Assembly (NCBI GenBank): GCA_001312505.1
Contig: BBDW01000009.1
Coordinates: forward strand, 62,001-126,000
Origin: Mediterraneibacter faecis JCM 15917
GTDB lineage: Bacteria > Bacillota > Clostridia > Lachnospirales > Lachnospiraceae
Length of the DNA stretch: 64,000 nt
Reading direction: 5' to 3'
Part shown: piece after piece, positions 39,860 to 51,171 of the stretch
Layout: each line of letters starts with the position of its first letter
How positions within the stretch are numbered: the first letter of the stretch is position 1
The notes under the pieces: model-generated
What the model saw: the letters and a program-made list of their open reading frames with translations, nothing else
The model's database searches: none
What the model was told of the DNA's origin: nothing
Translations under genes and position numbers: made by a program

Positions 39860-40084
39860 ATGTCAACACTTATTGCTATTGGAGCAGCTATCGCAGTATT
39901 CACAGGTATCGGAGCAGGTATCGGTATCGGACATGCAACAGGTAAAGCAGTAGAAGCTATCGCAAGACAGCCAGAGGCTGAAAGCAAGATCAGTAAGAAC
40001 CTTATCCTTGGATGTGCTCTTGCAGAGGCAACAGCTATCTACGGTTTCATCATTGGTATCCTGATCATCTTCTTCCTGAAATAA
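39860..40084 (+). CDS. atpE: F-type ATP synthase subunit c
   Basis: 74-aa proteolipid hairpin that forms the rotor ring. Helix 1 has the glycine-rich GIGAGIGIGHATGKAVE, the polar loop is ARQPEA, and helix 2 carries the ion-binding Glu in CALAEATAIYG. The residues that mark Na+-binding c rings (Gln in helix 1 and Ser after the Glu, as in Ilyobacter tartaricus) are Ile and Ala here, so H+ is the likely ion (inference). RBS AAAAGGAG. Confidence 0.95.
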   Translation: MSTLIAIGAAIAVFTGIGAGIGIGHATGKAVEAIARQPEAESKISKNLILGCALAEATAIYGFIIGILIIFFLK

Positions 40085-40145
40085 GAAACGAAAAGAATCT
40101 TATGAAAATGATGGAAGCAGATAACAGGAAAGGCAGGTGTAAAAG

Positions 40146-40631
40146 GTGCTTCAGTTAAATATGAACCTTGTCTATACCATTATCAACCTTATTGTTCTCT
40201 TCCTCCTGTTGAGACATTTTCTGATTAAACCGGTGAGTGATATCATGGAGAAGCGCAGACAGATGATCGCAGATGGTCTTCAGGGTGCACAGGATGCACA
40301 GAGTGATGCGCAGAAGATGAAACAGGAATATGAAGATGCTTTAAAGGGAGCAAAGCTTGAATCAGCAGCGATTGTTGAGAAGGCACGCTCAGAGGCTAAG
40401 ACAGAGTATGACCGCATCGTAAGTGAAGCAGGAAGCAAGGCCGGAGATCTTCTGGAAGCTGCAAAAGAGAATGTACGTATTGAACGTGAGAAGACAATGA
40501 AAGATCTTCAGACTCAGATTGCAGGACTGGCTATGGCATCCGCGGAGAAGATCGTGGGCGACAAAGAGCAGAACATTTATGACCAGTTTTTGGGAGAAGT
40601 AGGTGGGACAGATGAAGACACAGACAAGTAA
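40146..40631 (+). CDS. atpF: F-type ATP synthase subunit b
   Basis: Peripheral stalk, 161 aa: one N-terminal membrane helix (TIINLIVLFLLLRHFLIKPV) and a long Ala/Glu/Lys-rich coiled coil. GTG start at 40146; an ATG five codons later is the alternative. It overlaps atpH by 20 nt. Confidence 0.92.
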   Translation: MLQLNMNLVYTIINLIVLFLLLRHFLIKPVSDIMEKRRQMIADGLQGAQDAQSDAQKMKQEYEDALKGAKLESAAIVEKARSEAKTEYDRIVSEAGSKAGDLLEAAKENVRIEREKTMKDLQTQIAGLAMASAEKIVGDKEQNIYDQFLGEVGGTDEDTDK

Positions 40632-41148
40632 AAGTCAGATTTACTGCGAGGCGGCAGCAATCAGATATGCGCGTGTTCTGTATGAAGTAGGTGTCCCAAA
40701 AGAAGCTGTACAGAAAACACGTGAGATTTTTGAGGAAGTACCGCAGCTTCACGAGATTTTCGCGAATCCTACCATTGAACTTCAGAAAAAAATGAATGTG
40801 GTAGACAGAGTATTTCCGAAGGAGATAAGAAATTTCCTTAAAGTAGCGTGCAGATATCAGAGAATGAATCTGATCGAAGATATCTTCACAGCGTATGACA
40901 GATACTGTGATGAACAGAATCAGGTTCTGAACGCAGTTCTGACATGTATTCAGCCTCCAACGGAGGAACAGAAAAAAGGAATGGAGGCGTTCCTTTGCAA
41001 GAAATATGGCGCAAAGCGTGCTAAAATCGAAGTTTGCCAGGATAAAGCACTGCTTGGAGGATTTATTCTCCGGGTTGGCAGTGATGAGTATGACTGGAGT
41101 ATGAAAGGACGCCTGAACAGATTAGAACAAAGATTGACCTGGAGGTGA
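40612..41148 (+). CDS. atpH: F-type ATP synthase subunit delta
   Basis: Stalk subunit linking F1 to b; about 178 aa. N-terminal helical domain (AAAIRYARVLYEVGVPKEAV) and C-terminal GGFILRVGSDEYDWSMKGRL followed by an Arg/Leu-rich helix are typical. ATG 40612 follows GTAGGTGGGA; a GTG three codons earlier is possible. Confidence 0.92.
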   Translation: MKTQTSKSQIYCEAAAIRYARVLYEVGVPKEAVQKTREIFEEVPQLHEIFANPTIELQKKMNVVDRVFPKEIRNFLKVACRYQRMNLIEDIFTAYDRYCDEQNQVLNAVLTCIQPPTEEQKKGMEAFLCKKYGAKRAKIEVCQDKALLGGFILRVGSDEYDWSMKGRLNRLEQRLTWR

Positions 41149-41153
41149 ACAAG

Positions 41154-42662
41154 GTGAGTTCAATCAATTCAGATGAAATTATTTCTATCCTGAAAGAAGA
41201 AATAGAGAATTTTGATACAATGAGTAAGGACAGTGAAGTAGGTACTGTTGTTACTGTCGGCGATGGTATCGCCACAATCTACGGGATTGATCACGCCATG
41301 TACGGGAGATCGTTACTTTTGAGAACGGCCTTAAGGGAATGGTACAGGATATTCGTAAGAATGAGATCGGATGTATCCTTCTTGGAAGCGACACAGGAAT
41401 CCGTGAAGGCACAAAGGTAGCCCGTACAGGAAAGAAAGCAGGCGTTCCGGTTGGAGACGCTTATGTAGGAAGAGTTGTCAACGCCCTCGGTGAGGCGATT
41501 GACGGAAAAGGTGAGATCAAATCCGACGACTATCGCCCAATCGAGAATGAGGCACCTGGAATTGTTGATCGTAAGTCAGTAAGCGTTCCGCTTGAGACTG
41601 GTATCCTTTCCATTGATGCAATGTTCCCAATCGGCCGTGGACAGCGTGAGTTGATCATTGGAGACCGTCAGACAGGAAAGACATCCATCGCACTGGATAC
41701 GATCCTGAATCAGAAAGGTAAAGATGTGATCTGTGTCTATGTTGCAATCGGACAGAAAGCATCTACAGTAGCCAAAGTTGTTAATACATTACAGACACAC
41801 GGAGCAATGGATTATACGATCATCGTATCTTCTACAGCAAGTGACTGTGCTCCGCTTCAGTATATTGCACCATATGCAGGAACTGCTATGGCAGAGTACT
41901 TTATGCACAAGGGAAAAGATGCGTTGATCATTTATGATGATCTTTCCAAGCATGCGGTTGCATACCGTGCACTTTCTCTTCTGCTTGGACGTTCCCCCAG
42001 GACGTGAAGCATACCCGGGAGATGTATTCTATCTGCATTCAAGACTTCTGGAGAGATCCAGTCGTTTAAGTGATGAGATGGGTGGAGGTTCTATCACAGC
42101 ACTTCCAATCATTGAGACACAGGCAGGAGATGTATCAGCATATATCCCAACAAATGTTATTTCCATCACAGATGGACAGATCTTCCTGGAGAGCGGACTT
42201 TTCGCATCAGGAATGAGACCGGCGGTCAACGTTGGACTTTCCGTATCCCGTGTTGGTGGTGCAGCTCAGACAAAAGCAATGAAGAAAGCATCGGGAAGTA
42301 TTCGTATCGATCTGGCGCAGTATCGTGAGATGGAAGTCTTCACACAGTTCAGTTCAGATCTGGATGCAGCTACAAAGGAAGAACTGGAATATGGAAGTGG
42401 TCTGATGGAACTTCTGAAACAGCCACTGTATCATCCACTTTCCCTGCATGAGAAAGTAATTACACTGTGTGCAGCAACACATAAAGTACTCTTAGGTGTT
42501 GAGAAGACAAAAATCAAACAGTTCCAGTATGATATGCTTCAGATGTTCGAGATAGAGCATCCGGAAATCGGTCAGGAAATCGAAGAGAAGAAAGTCCTGA
42601 CAGAGGAACTGATCGACAAGATCGTAGAGACAGCGAAGGAATTCAAGAAGAGCAGGTGTTAA
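41154..42662 (+). CDS. atpA: F-type ATP synthase subunit alpha (two frameshifts)
   Basis: Non-catalytic hexamer subunit of F1, about 502 aa after repair. GTG start at 41154 because TGGAGGT lies 7 nt upstream and the protein then begins [18 protein letters not shown]-loop GDRQTGKTS near residue 170. Frame breaks: ~41309, where GGGG is read as GGG ([17 protein letters not shown] restored), and ~41993, where a T is inserted ([19 protein letters not shown] restored). The second segment includes [17 protein letters not shown] and [10 protein letters not shown]. The breaks cannot be real in a working operon. Confidence 0.95.
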
Positions 42663-42663
42663 T

Positions 42664-43557
42664 ATGGCAAATATCAGAGAGATACAGAGCAGAATCAACA
42701 GTGTCAAAGACACAATGAAGATTACCAATGCAATGTATATGATCTCTTCTTCCAAACTGACACAGGCGAGAAAGAAGCTGGCAGATACAGAACCATATTT
42801 CTATGCGCTGCAGGGTGAGATCAGTCGTATTTTACGTCATCTACCAGAATTACATCATAGTTATTTCAACAAGAGGGAAAACATTCCGGCAGAGGAACGT
42901 AAGATTGGATCGATCGTTATCACGGCGGACAAGGGACTGGCCGGTGCATACAATCACAATATTGTGAAGCTTGAGGAAGAGATTCTTTCCAAGCCGGGTC
43001 AGCATAAGCTTTTTGTTGTGGGAGAGCTTGGACGTCATTATTTTGCAAAGAAGGATGTAGATATTGATACAAACTTCCGTTACACAGTTCAGAAGCCGAC
43101 CATGCATCGTGCCCGTGACATCTCAGCGGTTATTCTGGATCAGTTTAACAATCATGAGCTGGATGAAGTTTACGTAGTATATACACGAATGGAAAATGCA
43201 GTTCAGTCAGAAGCGGAAGTGTTAAAACTTCTTCCACTCGAGAGAGGGGGGGATTTTGGTGAAATGAAGATGCCTTTGAATATGTATCGAGAGGAAATCG
43301 AACTGAATCCATCTCCTATGGATGTCATGAACAGTATTGTACCAAGTTATATCAACGGTATGATCTACGGATGTCTGGTTGAGGCTTATGCCAGTGAGCA
43401 CAATGCCCGTATGATGGCAATGAAGTCAGCAACAGACAGTGCACAGGATTTGATTAAAGATCTGTCAATCCTCTATAACAGAGCAAGACAGGCTGCGATC
43501 ACACAGGAGATCACAGAGGTTTGTGCCGGCGCAAGAGCTCAGCAGAAGAAGAGTTAA
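42664..43557 (+). CDS. atpG: F-type ATP synthase subunit gamma
   Basis: Central rotor shaft, 297 aa, intact. N-terminal helix MANIREIQSRINSVKDTMKI and C-terminal helix with SATDSAQDLI and RARQAAITQEITE are diagnostic. G7 at 43246 gives ERGGDFG instead of the likely ERGDFG. Starts 1 nt after the atpA stop. Confidence 0.95.
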   Translation: MANIREIQSRINSVKDTMKITNAMYMISSSKLTQARKKLADTEPYFYALQGEISRILRHLPELHHSYFNKRENIPAEERKIGSIVITADKGLAGAYNHNIVKLEEEILSKPGQHKLFVVGELGRHYFAKKDVDIDTNFRYTVQKPTMHRARDISAVILDQFNNHELDEVYVVYTRMENAVQSEAEVLKLLPLERGGDFGEMKMPLNMYREEIELNPSPMDVMNSIVPSYINGMIYGCLVEAYASEHNARMMAMKSATDSAQDLIKDLSILYNRARQAAITQEITEVCAGARAQQKKS

Positions 43558-43615
43558 AATGTCGAGATGCATTACAGACAGTAGATTGCTGTAATCTGTA
43601 ATGACTGAAATATAG

Positions 43616-45023
<1,408 letters not shown>

Positions 45024-45047
45024 TTGTTGAAATAGGAGAATGTGCAT

Positions 45048-45464
45048 ATGGATACATTTGGTCTGAAAATCATAGCAAGTGATGGTGTATTCTACGAAGG
45101 TCGTTGTAAGAAGCTGATCATTCCGGCTCCGGATGGAGAAAAGGGAATTCTTGCAAATCATGAGAATATGGTAATCGCTGTGAATGTTGGAGTTGCACAT
45201 ATGAGTCTGGACGGCGAAGAATGGAAAGACATTGCAGTGGGCGTGGGATTTGTTGAAATCGTAAACAACCGAGTTACACTGATTGTTGATACAGCCGAGA
45301 AACCAGAAGACATCGATGTGCGACGAGCACAGGAGCAGAAAGAGCGTGCAGAGGAAAGGTTACGTCAGCAGCAGAGTATCCAGCAGTATTATCATACGCA
45401 GGCATCTCTGGCAAGAGCGATGAACCGACTTCGTGTTTCACAGGATAAAAAGTGGAATTTATAG
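45048..45464 (+). CDS. atpC: F-type ATP synthase subunit epsilon
   Basis: 138 aa; beta-sandwich domain (TFGLKIIASDGVFYEG, PAPDGEKGILANHENM) plus a C-terminal helical pair rich in Glu/Arg/Gln that can inhibit ATP hydrolysis. ATG 45048 follows AGGAGAATGTGC. Last gene of the operon; terminator follows. Confidence 0.93.
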   Translation: MDTFGLKIIASDGVFYEGRCKKLIIPAPDGEKGILANHENMVIAVNVGVAHMSLDGEEWKDIAVGVGFVEIVNNRVTLIVDTAEKPEDIDVRRAQEQKERAEERLRQQQSIQQYYHTQASLARAMNRLRVSQDKKWNL

Positions 45465-45526
45465 ATTTCGAGAGCATGTAGATGTGCAGAAATCAGAAAT
45501 ATCTGCAGGATATATCATTTAATAGA

Positions 45527-45573
45527 GAAAGAGGGACAGATTTTCCGGAATGGGAAATCCCCCTCTTTTTTTA
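45527..45573 (+). terminator. Terminator of the atp operon
   Basis: AAGAGGG..ATTTTCC pairs with GGGAAAT..CCCTCTT, followed by seven Ts. Confidence 0.85.
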
Positions 45574-45682
45574 CATTTAAAAGTGAATTGCGAAACTTTT
45601 TTGTATTGCATTTTAATTCGTAGTATAATACAATAATCTTATCTGAGTGTCTAAAATTATAGAAAGACAGAGGAAAAACGAT

Positions 45683-47308
45683 ATGAGTGATAGAAAAAAG
45701 CCACGTTCTCTTTCAGAAATCGTAAATGATGTACTTCGTGCGGTACGTGATTATTATGATTCAGAATACGTGTACTATATTGAGAAAGAGTATGGGGGGG
45801 ATATTGAGACCATCTTTGAGTGGTGTGCAGAGAATGTTCCATGGCAGAGAGATAAGATAAAGATGCTTCCGGAAGAACATCAGCCAAAGTGGATGAAGCA
45901 GGAGATTACAAATTCAACAGAGGCCGATTACAGTGTGAGTTTGCAGTTGGATGAGAATACAGTAGCAATTCTTGCAGCAGTTAGAGTTCACCGGGGCGGA
46001 TGTGATGTTGGATTGCTTCGTACGGTGATTCCGTATATACCGCAGGCAATCACTCTTCATAAACTCCAAAAACAGCAGGAGTATCTCAGTTATCATGATA
46101 ATCTGACAGGAGTACTTAACAGAAATAGTTTTGTTGCATATCTGGATCATGTGGAACCGGAAGAATTGAAGACATTGGGAGCTCTTTCTGTAGACATTAA
46201 TGGACTGAAGAATTTTAATAAAGAATTTGGTAGAGATTATGGAGATGAAGTTGTCACCAGAGTTGGTGAAGTGCTTTCGGAGTATTTCCATAATGGTAAT
46301 GTATACAGAATGACAGGCGATGAGTATCTGGTTCTTGTAGAGAACGCTTCATATGAAGATTTCACACAACAGGTACATGGTGCATATACAAAGCTTGAGA
46401 ACATAAGTCTGGGACTGGTTTCAGTAGGGTATGCCTGGGGGGGAAAAGTAGACATAGATGTGAATGGTCTTGTGATCAGTGCAGAGAATATGATGAGGGA
46501 AGAGAAAAAGAAGTATTATAAAAATCTGCGTAAAGGTCATCATGAGCCAATCATCAAAAAGGATCTTCTGGAGGATATTGAACAGAAGAATTTTATTGTA
46601 TGTCTGGTACCGAAGATTGATGTGCAGACCGGAGAAATTGCAGGTGCTGAAGCGATTGTCAGATATCATCATAAGGATCTTGGAATTATGGATCCGGGAA
46701 GATATATTAATCTTCTGGAAGAGACAAGGTTGTCACATTATCTCGATCTCTATATATTTGAACAGGTATGTCAGATCCTTCATAAGTGGGAGACAGAAGG
46801 AATCCAGATGGTGCCGATTTCAGTAAACTTTGCAGGTGAAACATTGAGGCAGGAGAACATTGCGGATCAGATGAGTGCGCTGATTGAGAAATATCAGGTA
46901 TTATGCGAATATTTGGAAGTAGAAGTATCCGAATCTTATACAGATACGAATCAGGAGATGCTGGCGGCATCATGCAGTAAGATCAGAAAAGCGAATGTTC
47001 GCGTAGTATTGGATCATTTCGGAGCTAAGAATTCCAGCTTTTCGATTCTGTCCATTATGGATTTTGATGGATTGAAGCTGGATGAGAGCCTGATTACAAA
47101 TCTGGTTGGAAACAGAAGAAGCAGAGTAGTAGCAAAGGCCGTAATTGATATTTGTCATCAATTGGGATGTTCTGTTCTTGCGGAGAGTGTTGAAACACAG
47201 GATCAGCTGAATGTTCTTCAGGAATTAGGATGCGATTATGCACAGGGAACATTATTTAATAAACCGATCAAAGTGGAGACATTTGAAGTGCGATATCTGA
47301 AGGAATAG
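45683..47308 (+). CDS. Degenerate GGDEF-EAL protein
   Basis: 541 aa, cytosolic: no membrane segment. N-terminal GAF-like region (~20-130), GGDEF domain (~145-290) with ALSVDINGLKNFNKEFG and the active-site loop RMTGDEY instead of GGDEF, EAL domain (~300-540). The EAL start reads GAEAIVR (EAI for EAL). The metal/catalytic set is partly kept (NFAGETL, EVSES, KLDESL, AESVET) but DDFG is LDHFG, so a key Asp is His. It probably binds c-di-GMP or GTP as a regulator and may have weak or no enzyme activity. G7 at 45795 and 46437 each add a Gly. Upstream GTG at 45647 is an alternative start. Confidence 0.85.
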   Translation: MSDRKKPRSLSEIVNDVLRAVRDYYDSEYVYYIEKEYGGDIETIFEWCAENVPWQRDKIKMLPEEHQPKWMKQEITNSTEADYSVSLQLDENTVAILAAVRVHRGGCDVGLLRTVIPYIPQAITLHKLQKQQEYLSYHDNLTGVLNRNSFVAYLDHVEPEELKTLGALSVDINGLKNFNKEFGRDYGDEVVTRVGEVLSEYFHNGNVYRMTGDEYLVLVENASYEDFTQQVHGAYTKLENISLGLVSVGYAWGGKVDIDVNGLVISAENMMREEKKKYYKNLRKGHHEPIIKKDLLEDIEQKNFIVCLVPKIDVQTGEIAGAEAIVRYHHKDLGIMDPGRYINLLEETRLSHYLDLYIFEQVCQILHKWETEGIQMVPISVNFAGETLRQENIADQMSALIEKYQVLCEYLEVEVSESYTDTNQEMLAASCSKIRKANVRVVLDHFGAKNSSFSILSIMDFDGLKLDESLITNLVGNRRSRVVAKAVIDICHQLGCSVLAESVETQDQLNVLQELGCDYAQGTLFNKPIKVETFEVRYLKE

Positions 47309-47397
47309 AATGATCTGCCGGGGGAATGAAACGGAAAAGATTCTAAATATTACAGAGGATAAGATGAAAAATACAGATGGAGTTGAAATTAAATAAG

Positions 47398-48209
47398 ATG
47401 AATAAAGCATTGTTCAGAGACAGAGCAAAGAAACTGATGCTTACGGGTGCTTTGGCGGGAGTAATTGCGGGGAGTGGCAATTACTTCAGGAATCTCCTCA
47501 ATTACATTGAAAAAAGCTGAAAAGAAGTTGGAAATCAGCAATGCAAAATTACAGGAGCAGACAAAGAAGAACGAAGAACTGCAGGCAGAGTTAGACAGAG
47601 AAGAAGTAACAGAAAATACTGCAGAGTTGCTGGCAAGTGATGATGACCGGTGGTGTCTTGCACTTGTGAATGAGAAGCATCCATTGGATACTTCTTATGT
47701 GCCGGCGAAGCTGACGGAGATAAGTGGTGGAAAACAGGTAGATTCCAGGATGGCAGACAGTCTGAATAAGATGCTGGATGATGCGAAGAAGGCAGGACTC
47801 AGCATGTATGTGACATCAGGATATCGTTCTTATGAGAAGCAGAGAGATGTCTTTAATACGACGATGCAGGACTGGATCAATCAGGGATATACACCGTTAA
47901 ATGCGTATGATGAGACAAAAAAATCAGTTGCAATTCCAGGAACAAGCGAGCATGCAACTGGTCTTGCGGTTGACATTATGTCGACAAAGTACGGGGGAGC
48001 TTGATGAGAAACAGGGAGATACAGAAGAGCAAAAGTGGTTGATGGAACATTGTTCAGAGTATGGTTTTGTTCTTCGGTTTCCGCAGGATAAATCTGATAT
48101 TACAGGAATTGTATATGAGCCGTGGCATTATCGTTATGTGGGAGTAGATGCTGCAAAAGAGATGACAGAGAATGGACTTACTTTGGAAGAATATGATTCT
48201 GCAAATTAA
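47398..48209 (+). CDS. VanY-type D-alanyl-D-alanine carboxypeptidase (two frameshifts)
   Basis: Membrane-anchored peptidoglycan peptidase, about 270 aa after repair. N-terminal signal anchor (LMLTGALAGVIAGVAITSG), a coiled-coil link (LQEQTKKNEELQAELDREEV), then the peptidase M15B domain: YVTSGYRSYEKQRDVF, GTSEHATGLAVDIM (zinc His and Asp), YEPWHYRYVG (Glu and zinc His). Frame breaks: ~47469 (GGG read as GGGG) and ~47992 (G4 read as G5; KYGELDEKQGD restored). Start uncertain: 47377 is also in frame, and a ten-codon frame at 47364 ends in TAAGATG at this start. No vanR/vanS or vanH/A/X genes nearby, so housekeeping wall remodelling is likelier than resistance. Confidence 0.88.
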
Positions 48210-48274
48210 GTGAAAAACTGTTCTGATCGACAGATAAGAGAGAAGTATAAATAATACATAAGGAGGAGAAGTAA

Positions 48275-49158
48275 ATGGAAGATTTAACATTTGGAGAACA
48301 GGTGAAAATCGTCCTGGGAAGAAAAGGAATGACGATCAAAGAACTGGCGGAGACGATTGAGAAAGAGACAGGAAAGAAGATGTCCCGCCAGAATTTAACA
48401 CAGCGTCTTGGAAGGGACAATTTTCAGGAACAGGATATGAGACTGATCGCATCTATTCTGGCTGTCCATTTCAGCTGAGTATCATGTCAGGAGAGATTAC
48501 AGAGAGCGCAGCCGGACGTATCAGGAAGCAGGAAGTAAAATGGAATGAACAGGAACAGCCGGAAGAGAGCTTTTCAGAGGAAACGGTGGAGACAGAGAAG
48601 GAAGAACAGCAGCTTACAGGTGAAGAACGTGACATGACGATCGGTGAGATTTATGATATGCATGAAGAACTTGCTGAACTTGAAAAGAATGCAGTAGAAG
48701 CAGAGCCAACTGAAGATGTCAGAGAAGATCTTCAGACAGAAGAGGAATATAAGGAAGAGCTTCAGGAAGTGCCGGAATCAGATCAGGAAGAAGAAAACTC
48801 TGTGGAACCAGAAGTTTCCTATACGGAAGATTATGATCAGCCGGCAGAGGAAGAAGCAGAACCATATGAAGAAGCAGAAGTTACATCCTATGAGACACAG
48901 CCGGTAGAGCCGGTGCAGGAAGAGGCAACATACGAAGAGCCTGTACAGGAAGAAGTTGGAGACATTAATCCATATACGGGAAGAGAATATGAATCCAACA
49001 GCGTACGTATGCATCCGAAAAGAATTGGATATGTGCAGGTTTATGACCGTGCAAACCATAAATGGACAGATATGACAGAATGGGCATTCCTCGGATATCA
49101 GGAACGCAAGAAAGTACTTCTTGGAGAGGATTACGAACCGCCAATTTATCTGGATTAA
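48275..49158 (+). CDS. HTH protein with long acidic linker (one frameshift)
   Basis: About 294 aa when read as one gene. Residues 1-70 are an XRE-like helix-turn-helix (TFGEQVKIVLGRKGMTIKEL, MSRQNLTQRL). A frame break near 48463 (GGG read as GG) otherwise ends the frame at 48478; the fix gives SILGCPFQLSIMSGE and joins a second frame of 224 codons. The middle (~90-230) is a strongly acidic Glu/Pro-rich low-complexity linker. The C terminus is a folded, conserved-looking block: NPYTGREYESNSVRMHPKRI, then VQVYDRANHKWTDMTEWAFL. RBS AAGGAGGAG. Function unknown; it might bind DNA and a partner protein. One-gene reading is an inference; two separate small genes cannot be fully excluded. Confidence 0.75.
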
Positions 49159-49166
49159 AATTAAAA

Positions 49167-49222
49167 TTGATAGAGAAAAGAAGTGCATTCGCTGTGAACG
49201 CTTCCTTTCTCTATCTTTTTCC
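49167..49222. terminator. Terminator between convergent genes
   Basis: GATAGAGAAAAGAAG paired with CTTCCTTTCTCTATC (one mismatch), then a T-rich tract. Confidence 0.75.
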
Positions 49223-49236
49223 TTTCTTTTTAAGAA

Positions 49237-50118
49237 TCACATTAAGTATCGACACCAGTGACCGAAAGATTCAGAGTTTTCACATTCATCTTCGGTAAGT
49301 CCCAGAATAGAGATGTAAGAACTGGTAAATTGAGGAAAGCCGAACAAGTTAGCCATATGTGCTTCTCTGGGATCGTAAAGACCGGGAACGCCAAGCCAAA
49401 GATGATCCTTTTCTTTGATTAGGAGAAGGTGATGATAATTATGACAGCCATGCAGAAGAAAACTATTGTTGGCAAGTGGCCAGAATCTGCGCGGAAGTGT
49501 GGAAATCTCTGCGTGTGTGATTTTTCTGGCTTGAATTGAAGCGTCCTGAATTGCAGTCTCCTCAGTTGGTGTCACCTCAGTTGGTACCTCTTCAGTTGAA
49601 GCAGCATCAATAGAAGCGTCAGATAATGCTGCTTCGGATACAGTCTCAGATACAGTGTCTTCTGTTATGAGGGATTCTTCCGAAAGGGATGGATTCTCAG
49701 GTTCAGAGGATAAACTCTCTTCTGTTGATAAAGAGCAATCAGAAAAAGAATAAAAATCCGGCAGAGGTACAGCGGAGGCAATCCAATGCTGTGATCGATT
49801 CTGGGTGATGGAGAAAATAATGAACCCATCAATGTGTTTAAGAGTTCTTTTATGTGGAAAACGTTCCCCGGAAATGACCAGTTGTGTGGATAAGTTCTGA
49901 CCAGAGCACTGAAGAAGTGCAACCGGAGAACCTGTAAGTGTTTGATTTTCGAGAATAAATGCATGGACTTCCAACTGTTCTCCAGGGACAATCGGAAGAT
50001 TTTTAACATGAAGTGTTAAGAGATAAGAATAATTATGTGATGAAATTTGTAGAAAACCAAGATTTCTGCGGCGGCAGCAGGATTCGTATTCATATAAATA
50101 ATAACTTCCCGGATTCAT
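49237..50118 (-). CDS. Hypothetical protein with Ser/Thr/Glu-rich linker
   Basis: 293 aa, no assigned function. N-terminal ~115 residues look beta-rich (GFLQISSHNYSYLLTLHVKN). A low-complexity Ser/Glu/Thr linker spans ~125-200. The C-terminal ~95 residues form a conserved-looking domain: LPRRFWPLANNSFLLHGCHN, LGVPGLYDPREAHMANLFGF and ESFGHWCRYLM. I have the impression of a Lachnospiraceae-specific conserved family but cannot name it surely. No signal peptide or membrane helix. Single gene; faces the HTH protein convergently across a terminator. Confidence 0.75.
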   Translation of the reverse strand: MNPGSYYLYEYESCCRRRNLGFLQISSHNYSYLLTLHVKNLPIVPGEQLEVHAFILENQTLTGSPVALLQCSGQNLSTQLVISGERFPHKRTLKHIDGFIIFSITQNRSQHWIASAVPLPDFYSFSDCSLSTEESLSSEPENPSLSEESLITEDTVSETVSEAALSDASIDAASTEEVPTEVTPTEETAIQDASIQARKITHAEISTLPRRFWPLANNSFLLHGCHNYHHLLLIKEKDHLWLGVPGLYDPREAHMANLFGFPQFTSSYISILGLTEDECENSESFGHWCRYLM

Positions 50119-50211
50119 AGCAAGCCCCTGAAAAGAATTTTTCTATATAGTTTATTCAGAATGAAAAGGAATATTAATGCTATTTTTATACAATAACCGA
50201 AAGGAAACAAA

Positions 50212-50712
50212 ATGAGGATGACAACGGATGAAAAATATATGCGTGCGGCCTTAAAACAGGCAGAGAAAGCGTATAATCTGGGAGAAACCCCCCCGATTGG
50301 TTGCGTGATCGTTCATGAAGATAAGATTATTGCACGCGGTTATAACCGACGGAATACAGACAAGAATCCACTGGCACATGCTGAGGTCGCAGCAATCAAG
50401 AAAGCAAGCAAAAAGCTTGGTGACTGGCGTCTGGAAGAATGTACATTGTATGTGACATTAGAGCCATGTCAGATGTGTGCAGGTGCAATTGTCCAGTCCC
50501 GTATACCAAGAGTGGTTGTCGGGTGTATGAATCCGAAAGCAGGATGTACAGGTTCCATTCTGAATCTACTGGATATCCAGGCATTTAACCATCAGGCAGA
50601 TCTTACAACAGGTGTATTGGAAGAAGAATGCAGCCAGTTGATGAAGCAGTTTTTCAGAGAACTCAGGGAAGCCAGGAAGATGAAGAAAAAAGCAGAAGCA
50701 CAGAGTCTGTAA
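50212..50712 (+). CDS. tadA: tRNA adenosine(34) deaminase
   Basis: Converts A34 to inosine in tRNA-Arg(ACG); essential. 166 aa. Zinc site: HAEVAAI (His and catalytic Glu) and PCQMCAGAI (two Cys). A C7 run at 50288 gives GETPPIG instead of the family GETPIG. RBS GAAAGGAAAC. It directly precedes the SRP RNA gene, an order common in Firmicutes. Confidence 0.95.
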   Translation: MRMTTDEKYMRAALKQAEKAYNLGETPPIGCVIVHEDKIIARGYNRRNTDKNPLAHAEVAAIKKASKKLGDWRLEECTLYVTLEPCQMCAGAIVQSRIPRVVVGCMNPKAGCTGSILNLLDIQAFNHQADLTTGVLEEECSQLMKQFFRELREARKMKKKAEAQSL

Positions 50713-50764
50713 CACAGAGGTATAAAATCATGTGAAATCTTGTGTAAAAGAAAGAGTAGCATAC

Positions 50765-50793
50765 TTGACAAGCATTCATTTATCATGTAAAAT
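50765..50793 (+). promoter_or_regulatory. Promoter of the SRP RNA
   Basis: Perfect TTGACA, 17 nt, TAAAAT. Predicts RNA start near 50800. Confidence 0.8.
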
Positions 50794-50799
50794 AGTAAT

Positions 50800-51068
50800 C
50801 CGTGCAGCCGGGGGGGTGGTAGCGGTACCTTGAACCTGCAATCCGCTATAGCAGGGGTGATATTGCGCAGAGGGCGACAGTCTGCAGGGCTGCCCCCGGA
50901 AAGTGACGTTGACGTCTGGGTCTCACGCGACGGGACTCTGTGAACCGTGTCAGGTCGGGAACGGAGCAGCACTAAGCAGAACCTCTCGGGTGCCGTGAGG
51001 GTGCCTGGCTGAGTTAACTACCGGGGGGGTAACGCTTGTGGGCCAAGTTCGAAGCGCAATGCACGTAA
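50800..51068 (+). ncRNA. ffs: Signal recognition particle RNA, large (Bacillus/Clostridium) type
   Basis: About 266 nt. The 5' CGTGCA pairs with the 3' TGCACG near 51060. The helix-8/SRP54-binding loop is visible as GTCAGGTCGGGAACGGAGCA followed by GCACTAAG. Its length implies an Alu domain as in Bacillus subtilis scRNA. Two G7 runs (50810 and 51023) are likely inflated G4 runs, while the GGGG at ~50851 is unchanged. Confidence 0.9.
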
Positions 51069-51171
51069 AAAAATGAATAGAATGGTATTTATATTGGAAA
51101 CGATACATTCCCTCCGGAATGATGAACGAACAACACAATCTGTTACGCTTATCATGATAGGAGGATTTTTT

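Noticed and set aside
47398-48209. VanY as part of a vancomycin resistance cluster
   Set aside because: No VanH/VanA-type ligase/VanX or VanRS neighbours; the ddl at 14549 is the housekeeping ligase.
51096-51110. Second cre-like site (GGAAACGATACA)
   Set aside because: The conserved C near the 3' end of the consensus is missing.
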